From G963674505 sp964575975 (GTDB taxonomy: Bacteria; Desulfobacterota; Desulfobacteria; Desulfobacterales; SKZT01), in NCBI GenBank assembly GCA_964575975.1, contig CAZNTU010000309.1, positions 1-5,921 on the forward strand: DNA of 5,921 bases, given 5' to 3'. Positions within the stretch are counted from its first letter, which is position 1. Each line of letters opens with the position of its first letter. Of the stretch, positions 1 through 4,954 are shown one piece after another. Made by a program: the position numbers and the translations under genes. The notes under the pieces were generated by a model. The model had not been told where the DNA came from and made no database searches. It saw nothing but the letters and a program-made list of their open reading frames with translations.

Positions 1-306
1 GTAAATGCGGCCGTGCCGAGCGGTTTGATTCTAAACGAGTTGTTCGGCAACGCCCTCAAACATGCCTTTATTGGACGCGACAGGGGCAAGATAACCGTAT
101 CACTGAAAAAAAATCCTCAGGGGAAGGTGCGTCTTGGCGTGCGGGACGACGGCGCGGGAATGCCTCCTGGAATCGATTGGAAGAACGCCCGTTCGCTGGG
201 TCTTCGCCTGGTGCTGATGCTCGCCAGGCAGCTTAACGCTTCCGTTGAGGTGGCATGCATTCAAGGAACCGAGTTTGCGATCACATTCGAGGTGACCGGG
301 TCATGA
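1..306 (+). CDS. Sensor histidine kinase, C-terminal ATPase domain (5' partial, HisKA_2/HWE-like)
   Basis: This is the C-terminal end (101 residues visible) of a sensor histidine kinase; the frame is open at the left edge, so sensor and phosphoacceptor regions lie outside. Seen directly: an N-box with Asn-Glu-Leu then Asn-Ala-Leu-Lys-His-Ala-Phe (residues 12-23 from base 1), a G1 box Asp-Asp-Gly-Ala-Gly-Met-Pro (49-55), a G2-like Ser-Leu-Gly-Leu followed by a helix, and a closing Gly-Thr-Glu-Phe segment. This N-box wording and the short ATP lid are typical of kinases carrying a HisKA_2 dimerisation domain (established family knowledge). It would bind ATP and phosphorylate a His in its missing part. 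Its stop overlaps the ATG of the downstream hybrid kinase (ATGA), indicating one operon and translational coupling. It probably donates phosphate to that protein's N-terminal receiver (inference). The subfamily assignment is less certain than the kinase call. Confidence 0.9.
   Translation, partial: VNAAVPSGLILNELFGNALKHAFIGRDRGKITVSLKKNPQGKVRLGVRDDGAGMPPGIDWKNARSLGLRLVLMLARQLNASVEVACIQGTEFAITFEVTGS
289..294 (+). promoter_or_regulatory. Ribosome binding site fixing the hybrid kinase start
   Basis: GAGGTG lies 8 nt before the ATG at 303 and inside the end of the upstream kinase gene. It supports 303 as the start rather than the in-frame ATG at 255. The extra 16 residues from 255 do not belong to a receiver fold, whereas the protein from 303 begins like a standard receiver domain (Met-Ser-Lys-Asn-Ala-Ile-Leu-Ile-Val-Glu-Asp-Asp). 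Confidence 0.7.
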
Positions 307-3098
307 GCAAGAACGCCATCCTTATCGTTGAAGACGATATCATCGTAGCCGAAACCCTGCGTATCAAGCTCGAACAGCTTGGCTACACCGTCGGGGGGAT
401 CGCCGCCAACGGCGAAGAGGCCGTCGAAATGGCCTTGCGGTTAAAGCCGCGGCTCGTCTTGATGGACATTCGGTTGAACGGGCAGGAAGACGGCATCCAA
501 GCCGCCGAAACGATTCATGAACATTACGACGTGCCGGTGATCTACCTCACGGCCCATTCCGATCCGGCCACTCTGGCCCGCGCCAAACTCACCGGGCCGT
601 TCGGGTACGTATTAAAGCCGTTCGAGATGCGCGACCTTGCGACGCAGATCGAGCTGGCGCTCTACAAGCATCAGGCCGACAGGCAAGTCCGCCACCAGCG
701 CGAACTGCTGCAGAACATCTTCGACAACATCCCCGTGATGCTCGTCGTGCGGGATGCGCGGCTCGAGCGTATCGAACTCAATCGCCACGCCGAAACGGTG
801 CTGGGATGGACGACTGCGGACGCCAACGAGGGCGATTTCATGGGCAAGGTCTATCCGGACGAGAACTACCGGGCCGAGGTTTCCGCCTACATGAGGTCTC
901 CTCGGCCGGGCTGGCGCGAATGGCGCGCAACCGCCAAAAGCGGCGACAGCGTGCCTTCCGATTGGGCCAATATCCGGCTCTCCGACAGTACCACGATCGG
1001 CATCGGCGTTGACTTGCGCGATCGCAAGAAAGCGGAGGAGGCGTTGCGCGAAAGAGAGGAGAGGCTCCACCTGTTCATCGAACATGCGCCCGTCGCTTTG
1101 GCCATGTTCGACAGAGAAATGCGCTATATTTCCGTCAGCAAGCGATGGATAAAGGATTATGGGCTTGAAGGCAAGGAAATCATAGGACTGTCCCACTATC
1201 GGATTTTCCCCGAAATCACCGACCGCTGGAAGGAAGTCCATCGTCGAGGACTGGCAGGCGAAATAGTGAAGGCGGAAGAAGACGCTTTTGCCAGGCTGGA
1301 CGGCGACGTGCAATGGTTGCGCTGGGTCGTCCTCCCGTGGCGCACCTCCGCCGGCGGGATCGGCGGCATCGTCATCTTTACCGAGGATATCACATATCAG
1401 AAAAAAGCCGAAGAGCATCAAGAGAGGATTAAAGAGCGACAAGCGCTTTTGGCGCAAGTGGCGGAGCGGCTCCTGCGAGCCGAAAACCCGCAAGTGGTGG
1501 TCGAAGATCTCTGCCGGCTGGTCATGGCTCACTTGGATTGCCACTTGTTCTTCAATTATCTCGTCGATGATGAAGGAAAGTCTATGCGTCTGAATGCCTA
1601 TACCGGCATCCCCGAAGAATCCGCCGACGAGATCCGTCGGCTTGACTTCGGAGTCGCCGTTTGCGGCTCTGTGGCGCAAGAGCGCCGACGCATCGTCGCC
1701 GAGGATATCCAAAAACGGGAGGATGTCAGGACCCGGCTGGTCAAGTCTTTCGGCGCGCAGGCATATTGCTGTCATCCGTTGATGGCCCAGGACGAGCTTA
1801 TCGGCACCTTGTCGTTTGGAACGAGGACGCGGCCGGTTTTTACCGACGACGAAGTGGATTTGATGAAATCGGTCTGCGACCAGGTGGCCGTGGCCATGCA
1901 GCGCTTGCTCGCGCAAAACGAATTGGAGAAGTTCAACGAAACCCTGGAGCGGCAGGTATTGGAGCGCACGGAACTGGCNNNNNNNNNNNNNNNNNNNNNN
2001 NNNNNNNNNNNNNNNNNNNNNNNNNNNNNNNNNNNNNNNNNNNNNNNNNNNNNNNNNNNNNNNNNNNNNNNNNNNNNNCTGGCGGGGGCGCGAATGATGC
2101 TGCAGTCCGCCATCGCGAACCTGCCGCCGATGCCTGAAATAGGGGAGGTGCAGCAGGTTCTGGAGGAACCGATCAGGAAGTCCCGGTGCCTGTCCCACGA
2201 GCTTAGTCCCGCCGTGTTGCACCATTTGGGCCTGTTCGAGGCCCTGGAATGGCTGACCGGGCAAATGAAAGCCCAGTTCGGTTTGAACGCCAAGGTGGCA
2301 AACAAGACCGATGTCCGGCTGGAGAACGCGCCCGTAAAGGTGTTCGCGTTCAGAGCCGTCCAGGAACTTCTGTTCAATATTGTCAAGCACGCCGGCGTAA
2401 ACAGCGCCCGGATAGAAATTTCAAACTCCATGGACAACTTCCACGTGATCGTGAGCGACCGGGGCAGAGGGTTCGATCCGGAGGCTCTGAAGAGGCTCAG
2501 CGGCAAGACCGGTTTTGGATTGCTGACGATCCGAGAGCGTGCCGACTATATCGGCGGACAATTGGTCGTCGACAGCGCTCCGGGTCGGGGCAGCCGGTTT
2601 GCGCTGAAGATACCCCTCGGCATCGTCGGAGTCGAGGGGGTCCGGCCGCAAACCGCGCCAGGGGCCGCCGAACAGCTTGAAACCCAGGAAATGCCCGCCG
2701 TTTCGCCTGCCGCAGGCGTGGTACGGGTGCTCTTCGCCGACGACCATAAAGTGATGCGCCAGGGGCTTGTCAAGTTGATCGCCGGCCAGCCGGGCATTCA
2801 TGTGGTCGGAGAGGCGGCCAATGGAATTGAAGCCGTCGATCAGGCCATGAGGCTCGTTCCGGATGTGATCGTGATGGACATTTCGATGCCCGAGATGGAC
2901 GGCATCGAGGCGACCAGAAGAATCAAGGCCGAGCTGCCCGGGGTGCGAGTGATCGGACTTTCCATGCACGACGACGAACATGTTTCCAGTGTCATGCGCA
3001 AAGCCGGGGCCGAATCGCTTTTGAACAAGGCGAGTTCGCCGGCCGAACTATTAAAGGCCATTTATGGCGTTTCCCGGGAAAAGAGTTGCGTGACCTGA
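303..3098 (+). CDS. Hybrid sensor kinase REC-PAS-PAS-GAF-HisKA_3-HATPase-REC (interrupted by a sequence gap)
   Basis: This is a soluble two-component hybrid kinase of about 931 residues, counting the 100-N gap as drawn. Domains: receiver 1 (residues 4-122; acidic pair D11/D12, phosphoacceptor D55, T83, K105); PAS 1 (about 132-245); PAS 2 (about 252-370); GAF (about 382-535); a charged coiled-coil linker (about 536-558); a HisKA_3 dimerisation domain whose H-box falls in the gap, with its tail (Leu-Ser-His-Glu-Leu-Ser-Pro) visible after it; HATPase (N-box Asn692, G1 Asp719-Gly721-Gly723, G2 Gly737-Phe-Gly739); and a NarL-like receiver 2 (about 808-925; D813/D814, D859, S887, K909). No transmembrane segment or DNA-binding domain is apparent, so it probably senses a cytoplasmic cue through PAS/GAF. 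The second receiver resembles those of LuxR-type regulators but ends without the helix-turn-helix. It is coupled to the upstream kinase by ATGA. Domain calls are firm; signal and output are unknown. Confidence 0.92.
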   Translation: MSKNAILIVEDDIIVAETLRIKLEQLGYTVGGIAANGEEAVEMALRLKPRLVLMDIRLNGQEDGIQAAETIHEHYDVPVIYLTAHSDPATLARAKLTGPFGYVLKPFEMRDLATQIELALYKHQADRQVRHQRELLQNIFDNIPVMLVVRDARLERIELNRHAETVLGWTTADANEGDFMGKVYPDENYRAEVSAYMRSPRPGWREWRATAKSGDSVPSDWANIRLSDSTTIGIGVDLRDRKKAEEALREREERLHLFIEHAPVALAMFDREMRYISVSKRWIKDYGLEGKEIIGLSHYRIFPEITDRWKEVHRRGLAGEIVKAEEDAFARLDGDVQWLRWVVLPWRTSAGGIGGIVIFTEDITYQKKAEEHQERIKERQALLAQVAERLLRAENPQVVVEDLCRLVMAHLDCHLFFNYLVDDEGKSMRLNAYTGIPEESADEIRRLDFGVAVCGSVAQERRRIVAEDIQKREDVRTRLVKSFGAQAYCCHPLMAQDELIGTLSFGTRTRPVFTDDEVDLMKSVCDQVAVAMQRLLAQNELEKFNETLERQVLERTELXXXXXXXXXXXXXXXXXXXXXXXXXXXXXXXXXXLAGARMMLQSAIANLPPMPEIGEVQQVLEEPIRKSRCLSHELSPAVLHHLGLFEALEWLTGQMKAQFGLNAKVANKTDVRLENAPVKVFAFRAVQELLFNIVKHAGVNSARIEISNSMDNFHVIVSDRGRGFDPEALKRLSGKTGFGLLTIRERADYIGGQLVVDSAPGRGSRFALKIPLGIVGVEGVRPQTAPGAAEQLETQEMPAVSPAAGVVRVLFADDHKVMRQGLVKLIAGQPGIHVVGEAANGIEAVDQAMRLVPDVIVMDISMPEMDGIEATRRIKAELPGVRVIGLSMHDDEHVSSVMRKAGAESLLNKASSPAELLKAIYGVSREKSCVT
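1979..2078. other. Assembly gap (100 N) inside the hybrid kinase
   Basis: The run is exactly 100 undetermined bases, a customary scaffold placeholder, so its true length may differ. Both flanks read in the same frame with the gap as drawn (the codon before it is GCN, Ala whatever the base). The left flank ends in the coiled-coil linker and the right flank resumes in the HisKA_3 helix, so the missing piece should encode the phosphoacceptor His motif. From memory of this family, about 35 residues normally lie between these two points, so the drawn size is plausible. Confidence 0.98.
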
Positions 3099-3135
3099 AA
3101 AGGAAAATCCAAATCATCCTTCATTGCATTTCAAA

Positions 3136-3486
3136 TTAGTCCAAACATCCCGTAACAATTCTTAGGCCATCGAAGACCTCGTTCAATCGAGTACTGGAAA
3201 GGGTCCCGATCAATTCGCGGATGCTTTGCTTGTCCACGGATTTTATTTGCGTCACATTGATGACGCAACGCTTTGGCATGTTGGCTTCGCCTTTTCCGAG
3301 CACGACGTTCCCCGGCAACTCTCCGAGTTTCAGCGTCGAGGTGACGGCCAACATCACCACCGTGTTCAACTTGCTGTCGTTCAAGATATCGCTCTGGATA
3401 ACAAGTCCGGGTCTTCGGCCTTTCGGTTCGGATCCCTTGCCGGGGGAAAAATCGACCCAATATATGGAGCCCCTCCTGATTACCAT
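3136..3486 (-). CDS. mazF: MazF/PemK-family endoribonuclease toxin
   Basis: A 116-residue protein of the usual MazF/PemK length. Family members are small SH3-like-barrel ribonucleases that cut mRNA at short specific sequences and halt translation until bound by their antitoxin. Seen directly: the N-terminal Arg-Arg-Gly-Ser-Ile-Tyr-Trp-Val-Asp-Phe strand, then Gly-Arg-Arg-Pro-Gly-Leu-Val-Ile-Gln (R24/R25) and Val-Thr-Ser-Thr (T49-S50-T51), matching the conserved Arg and Thr/Ser region of the MazF active site. The C-terminal half contains Val-Thr-Gln-Ile-Lys-Ser-Val-Asp-Lys. I chose the ATG at 3486 because it gives a family-length protein, overlaps the antitoxin stop by 7 nt and has GAGGG 6 nt upstream (3493-3497). 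Longer in-frame extensions (to 3633) only run antisense-free through the antitoxin gene in another frame. The cleavage sequence cannot be predicted. The stop is 37 nt from the convergent kinase stop. Confidence 0.93.
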   Translation of the reverse strand: MVIRRGSIYWVDFSPGKGSEPKGRRPGLVIQSDILNDSKLNTVVMLAVTSTLKLGELPGNVVLGKGEANMPKRCVINVTQIKSVDKQSIRELIGTLSSTRLNEVFDGLRIVTGCLD

Positions 3487-3737
3487 TCCTGGCCCTCTTC
3501 CAGATCGGCGCCCTCGAACCATCTGGCAGTTTCCAATTGCTCCCTGCGAACATCGTCGTCCGAAAAGACCGAATCGTAAGCTTCCTTGAGCATGCGCCTT
3601 CTTTTCTCCTCGATTTTTTCCCGCAGAACGCAAGAAATGTATCCGCTTCGAGAGCCGCCTTCTTTGGCAACGATCTCGTCGATCATGGAAACCAAATCCG
3701 TCGGCAAGGATATGGCGATCTTTCTGGTATTCATCAT
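3480..3737 (-). CDS. Ribbon-helix-helix (CopG/MazE-like) antitoxin
   Basis: An 85-residue antitoxin partner of the MazF toxin. The N-terminus has the ribbon-helix-helix pattern: a beta strand Arg-Lys-Ile-Ala-Ile-Ser-Leu-Pro (5-12), helix A (13-26) and, after a Gly-Gly-Ser-Arg-Ser turn, helix B (31-46). These normally dimerise and bind operator DNA. The second half is charged, with an acidic tail ending Glu-Glu-Gly-Gln-Glu-Trp, the kind of flexible segment that antitoxins wrap around MazF (family knowledge; the contact is inferred). Two adjacent ATG codons (3737 and 3734) follow an AAGGAGG at 6 and 9 nt, so the start is uncertain by one residue. The gene overlaps the toxin by 7 nt, with the antitoxin first, as expected for autoregulated modules. 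The protein probably represses its own promoter through the inverted repeat at 3752-3773. Confidence 0.88.
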   Translation of the reverse strand: MMNTRKIAISLPTDLVSMIDEIVAKEGGSRSGYISCVLREKIEEKRRRMLKEAYDSVFSDDDVRREQLETARWFEGADLEEGQEW

Positions 3738-3743
3738 TTTAAA

Positions 3744-3750
3744 CCTCCTT
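3744..3750 (-). promoter_or_regulatory. Strong Shine-Dalgarno of the MazE-like antitoxin
   Basis: AAGGAGG on the minus strand, 6 nt from the ATG at 3737. It is much stronger than any other ribosome binding site in the window, consistent with the need to make antitoxin in excess of toxin. Confidence 0.8.
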
Positions 3751-3751
3751 T

Positions 3752-3773
3752 GGTATTACATTCAACGAATACC
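3752..3773. promoter_or_regulatory. Candidate palindromic operator of the mazEF-like pair
   Basis: A perfect inverted repeat GGTATT-N10-AATACC lies between the promoter -10 and the antitoxin Shine-Dalgarno. The centre also holds a smaller ATTC-N3-GAAT repeat. Its position over the -10 and expected transcription start suits repression by the ribbon-helix-helix antitoxin. The palindrome is seen directly; the binding is inference. Confidence 0.5.
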
Positions 3774-3794
3774 GAAAAAGGATGAAATTGTCAA
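3766..3794 (-). promoter_or_regulatory. Candidate sigma-70 promoter for the mazEF-like operon
   Basis: On the minus strand a perfect -35 TTGACA (3789-3794) is followed after exactly 17 bp by TATTCG (3766-3771), a poor -10 with 3 of 6 consensus bases. Transcription would start near 3759, giving a leader of about 20 nt. The perfect -35 and spacing carry the call; the weak -10 keeps it moderate. Confidence 0.5.
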
Positions 3795-3939
3795 ACGGAA
3801 ACCGTGCGCGGGGTCAAGAAAGCCGGAATGGCGGCGGAGCGCCGTTCGCTCCTCTCAAGCGACCAAACGCGCCCGGCTTCGGCTTTCGACGCCGAGACAT
3901 ACGCGATCCATGTTTTCAAGCACGGCTTGCCGCGACTGG

Positions 3940-3964
3940 CGTTACCACGCGGAGCGTGGTAACG
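3940..3964. repeat. Perfect 11-bp inverted repeat (hairpin, GGA loop)
   Basis: CGTTACCACGC, loop GGA, then its exact reverse complement. The 25-nt unit forms a very stable hairpin and reads almost the same on both strands. From memory, palindromes built on CACGC-GGA/TCC-GCGTG are scattered through many proteobacterial genomes, so this is probably a dispersed repeat copy rather than a local regulatory site. It is not followed by a T-run, so it is not a standard terminator. Confidence 0.7.
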
Positions 3965-4043
3965 AGGAGAAGAAAGGGGGCCATTCGCGACCGTGGCGGG
4001 AGAAACGCCGTGTTCGAGCGAAAAGCCCCCTTGCTCTTCCGTG
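3963..4043. repeat. Long imperfect hairpin adjoining the palindrome
   Basis: AAGGGGGC (3974-3981) pairs perfectly with GCCCCCTT (4025-4032). Inside, TTCGC (3984-3988) pairs with GCGAA (4018-4022) and GGCG (3995-3998) with CGCC (4006-4009). Outside, partial pairing continues to about 3963/4043. The nested arms are nearly symmetric, giving one long interrupted stem. Together with the neighbouring palindrome it suggests a MITE- or REP-like non-coding element. Confidence 0.55.
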
Positions 4044-4135
4044 CATCGTTCGAACAATTCTCGAGCGATGGAGGGTTTGGGAATATAAAGAAAATTCGCA
4101 GATTGCGCAGTTTTAGATATCGCCGTTCATCGCCT

Positions 4136-4507
4136 TCATCTTACTGGCAAAGACCGGACGCGCATTCTATCCTTCTCGATTACCACTATGCTGCCTTGCT
4201 CAAGATATTTCCGAATGCCAGGGAGATTGGCCAATAACAATGAAAGCTGTTGTCGTGGAAGATGGATAAAACCGCCTCTGAATAAAATGAACGAAGGTTT
4301 TGATTCCCGGCGTCCGGCTAAAATCGTTCCGAAGTCGGTATCGGCGGATATTATAATTCGGTCTTCTTCAAGAGCCTTATCGAATATTTCCGGATCGGTT
4401 GCCGATCCTAGCCCTATTTCTCGCACATGCACCGCGTCGTAATGCTCTTTTCGCAACCCATGGGCAACCGAGGGAGACAAAGCGTTGTCAACGAGAAACC
4501 GCATCAT
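4136..4507 (-). CDS. DUF5615 PIN-like nuclease, putative toxin
   Basis: A 123-residue protein matching the DUF5615 (PIN-like, Mut7-C-related) family in length and layout. Acidic residues expected to hold the catalytic metal are visible: D7 in Phe-Leu-Val-Asp-Asn, D38 in Ala-Thr-Asp-Pro-Glu, and D56/D58 in Ser-Ala-Asp-Thr-Asp-Phe-Gly. The alternating strand-helix pattern (Asp-Ala-Val-His-Val, Ile-Ile-Ile-Ser-Ala-Asp) fits the fold. By analogy with VapC it would cut RNA, but I know of no firm activity for the family, so toxin is inferred from the fold and the partner. The first ATG (4507) overlaps the DUF433 stop as ATGA; a second ATG follows at once (4504). There is no independent ribosome binding site, so translation is probably coupled to the antitoxin. 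Confidence 0.88.
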   Translation of the reverse strand: MMRFLVDNALSPSVAHGLRKEHYDAVHVREIGLGSATDPEIFDKALEEDRIIISADTDFGTILAGRRESKPSFILFRGGFIHLPRQQLSLLLANLPGIRKYLEQGSIVVIEKDRMRVRSLPVR

Positions 4508-4737
4508 GCAACCGCTTTTGCCAGCGGCAGTTCGCGTTCCCTGACGGCTTCGGCCGCGAATTGCAGAGATTCGGAAACATCTTCGCGTTCAAGGTCCGGG
4601 AACGATTCCAGAATCTCCTGAATGCTCATTCCGTCCGCGACCATTCCCACGACAGTTGCGACTGGTATGCGCAATCCGCGAATGCAGGGTAATCCTCCCA
4701 TTTGATCTGGACGAATTGTGATGCGTTTGTATTCCAT
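4504..4737 (-). CDS. DUF433 family protein, putative antitoxin
   Basis: A 77-residue DUF433 protein. The hallmark segment Gly-Gly-Leu-Pro-Cys-Ile-Arg-Gly-Leu-Arg-Ile-Pro-Val (residues 14-26) is present. It is followed by a helix, the Asp-Gly-Met-Ser-Ile-Gln-Glu-Ile-Leu turn-helix (35-43), Phe-Pro-Asp-Leu (46-49), and the final helix with Ser-Leu-Gln-Phe-Ala-Ala (57-62). The family has a small winged-helix-like or VapB-like fold and recurs immediately upstream of DUF5615 genes, so the pair is predicted to be a toxin-antitoxin module (family knowledge; activity here is inference). The ATG at 4737 is preceded by GGTGA at 3 nt, a fair Shine-Dalgarno aligned to the 3' part of the consensus. The gene overlaps its partner by 4 nt. 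Confidence 0.88.
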   Translation of the reverse strand: MEYKRITIRPDQMGGLPCIRGLRIPVATVVGMVADGMSIQEILESFPDLEREDVSESLQFAAEAVRERELPLAKAVA

Positions 4738-4954
4738 ATTTCACCAAATTCTCGTTCCGGCTTGAACGCGTTCTTTTTCGGATTCGTGTTTTCAAACAAA
4801 AATTGGCTTTTTATTTATCAATACATAATATCGATCTCTAAAATTTCACGCAATATTTTTCATCGAGCGTTTTCATTCTTTCCGGGAAGACAATCTTCGA
4901 ACCGTTTGTGTCGCCAATGGAGGATTCAGGCGGAATTTTCATCGCCCCGCCTTC
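4738..4954. other. AT-rich spacer between the peptide transporter gene and the DUF433/DUF5615 pair
   Basis: This 217-nt stretch has no credible gene. Its middle (about 4790-4870) is strongly AT-rich compared with its surroundings and could hold the DUF433 promoter. Two small minus-strand hairpins follow the transporter stop: AGGCGG/CCGCCT with a 13-nt loop, and GAAGA-N3-TCTTC at 4886-4898. Neither has a T-run, so transcription may read through from the transporter gene. Confidence 0.5.
4825..4853 (-). promoter_or_regulatory. Weak candidate promoter for the DUF433/DUF5615 pair
   Basis: On the minus strand TTGCGT (4848-4853) is followed after 17 bp by TATTAT (4825-4830), which matches 5 of 6 bases of the -10 consensus, while the -35 matches only 3 of 6. 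It would give a leader of about 80 nt. AT-rich DNA yields such matches by chance, so this is tentative. Confidence 0.27.

Larger units (their letters stand above)
3795..4135. other. Gene-free, repeat-rich intergenic region
   Basis: About 340 nt between the mazEF-like promoter and the end of the DUF5615 gene hold no credible gene. Reading frames crossing it lack ribosome binding sites and give Arg/Ser-rich, low-complexity proteins without recognisable domains. The left two thirds are GC-rich and full of short hairpins: GGAGCG-N5-CGCTCC at 3836-3852, TCGGC-N7-GCCGA at 3879-3895, and the two larger structures listed separately. The last 60-70 nt become AT-richer, with only a weak CGCA-N3-TGCG hairpin at 4097-4107 followed on the minus strand by a T-rich stretch. 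That is too weak to call a terminator for DUF5615. Confidence 0.6.

Noticed and set aside
612..2390. Long open frame on the minus strand across the hybrid kinase
   Set aside because: It is antisense to a gene with clear receiver, PAS, GAF and kinase motifs. Its own translation is His/Pro/Arg-rich with no domain, and it also crosses the N gap.
3070..3081. TTTCCCGGGAAA perfect palindrome
   Set aside because: It lies inside the coding end of the hybrid kinase, has no loop for a hairpin and is explained by ordinary codons.
3100..3121. AAGGA-N12-TCCTT inverted repeat between the convergent kinase and toxin genes
   Set aside because: A 5-bp AT-containing stem with a 12-nt loop and no T-run on either strand is too weak to call a bidirectional terminator.
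3791..4057. Minus-strand open frame in the 400-nt spacer (88 residues)
   Set aside because: It starts with TTG without a Shine-Dalgarno, and its body is the translated palindrome and hairpin arms. It is more likely a repeat artefact than a gene.
4097..4107. CGCA-N3-TGCG hairpin after the DUF5615 gene
   Set aside because: The stem has only 4 bp and is followed by a mixed AT stretch. It is possible as a weak terminator but not supportable.
3795..4135. Possible CRISPR array or tRNA in the repeat-rich spacer
   Set aside because: The repeats are inverted, not regularly spaced direct repeats, and no cloverleaf with a T-loop GTTCRA in the right place could be built.
3586..4237. Plus-strand open frames across the antitoxin gene and the repeat region (3586-4116 and 3782-4237)
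   Set aside because: They overlap the antitoxin or DUF5615 genes in antisense, have no ribosome binding site, and give low-complexity Arg/Ser-rich translations produced by the hairpin repeats.
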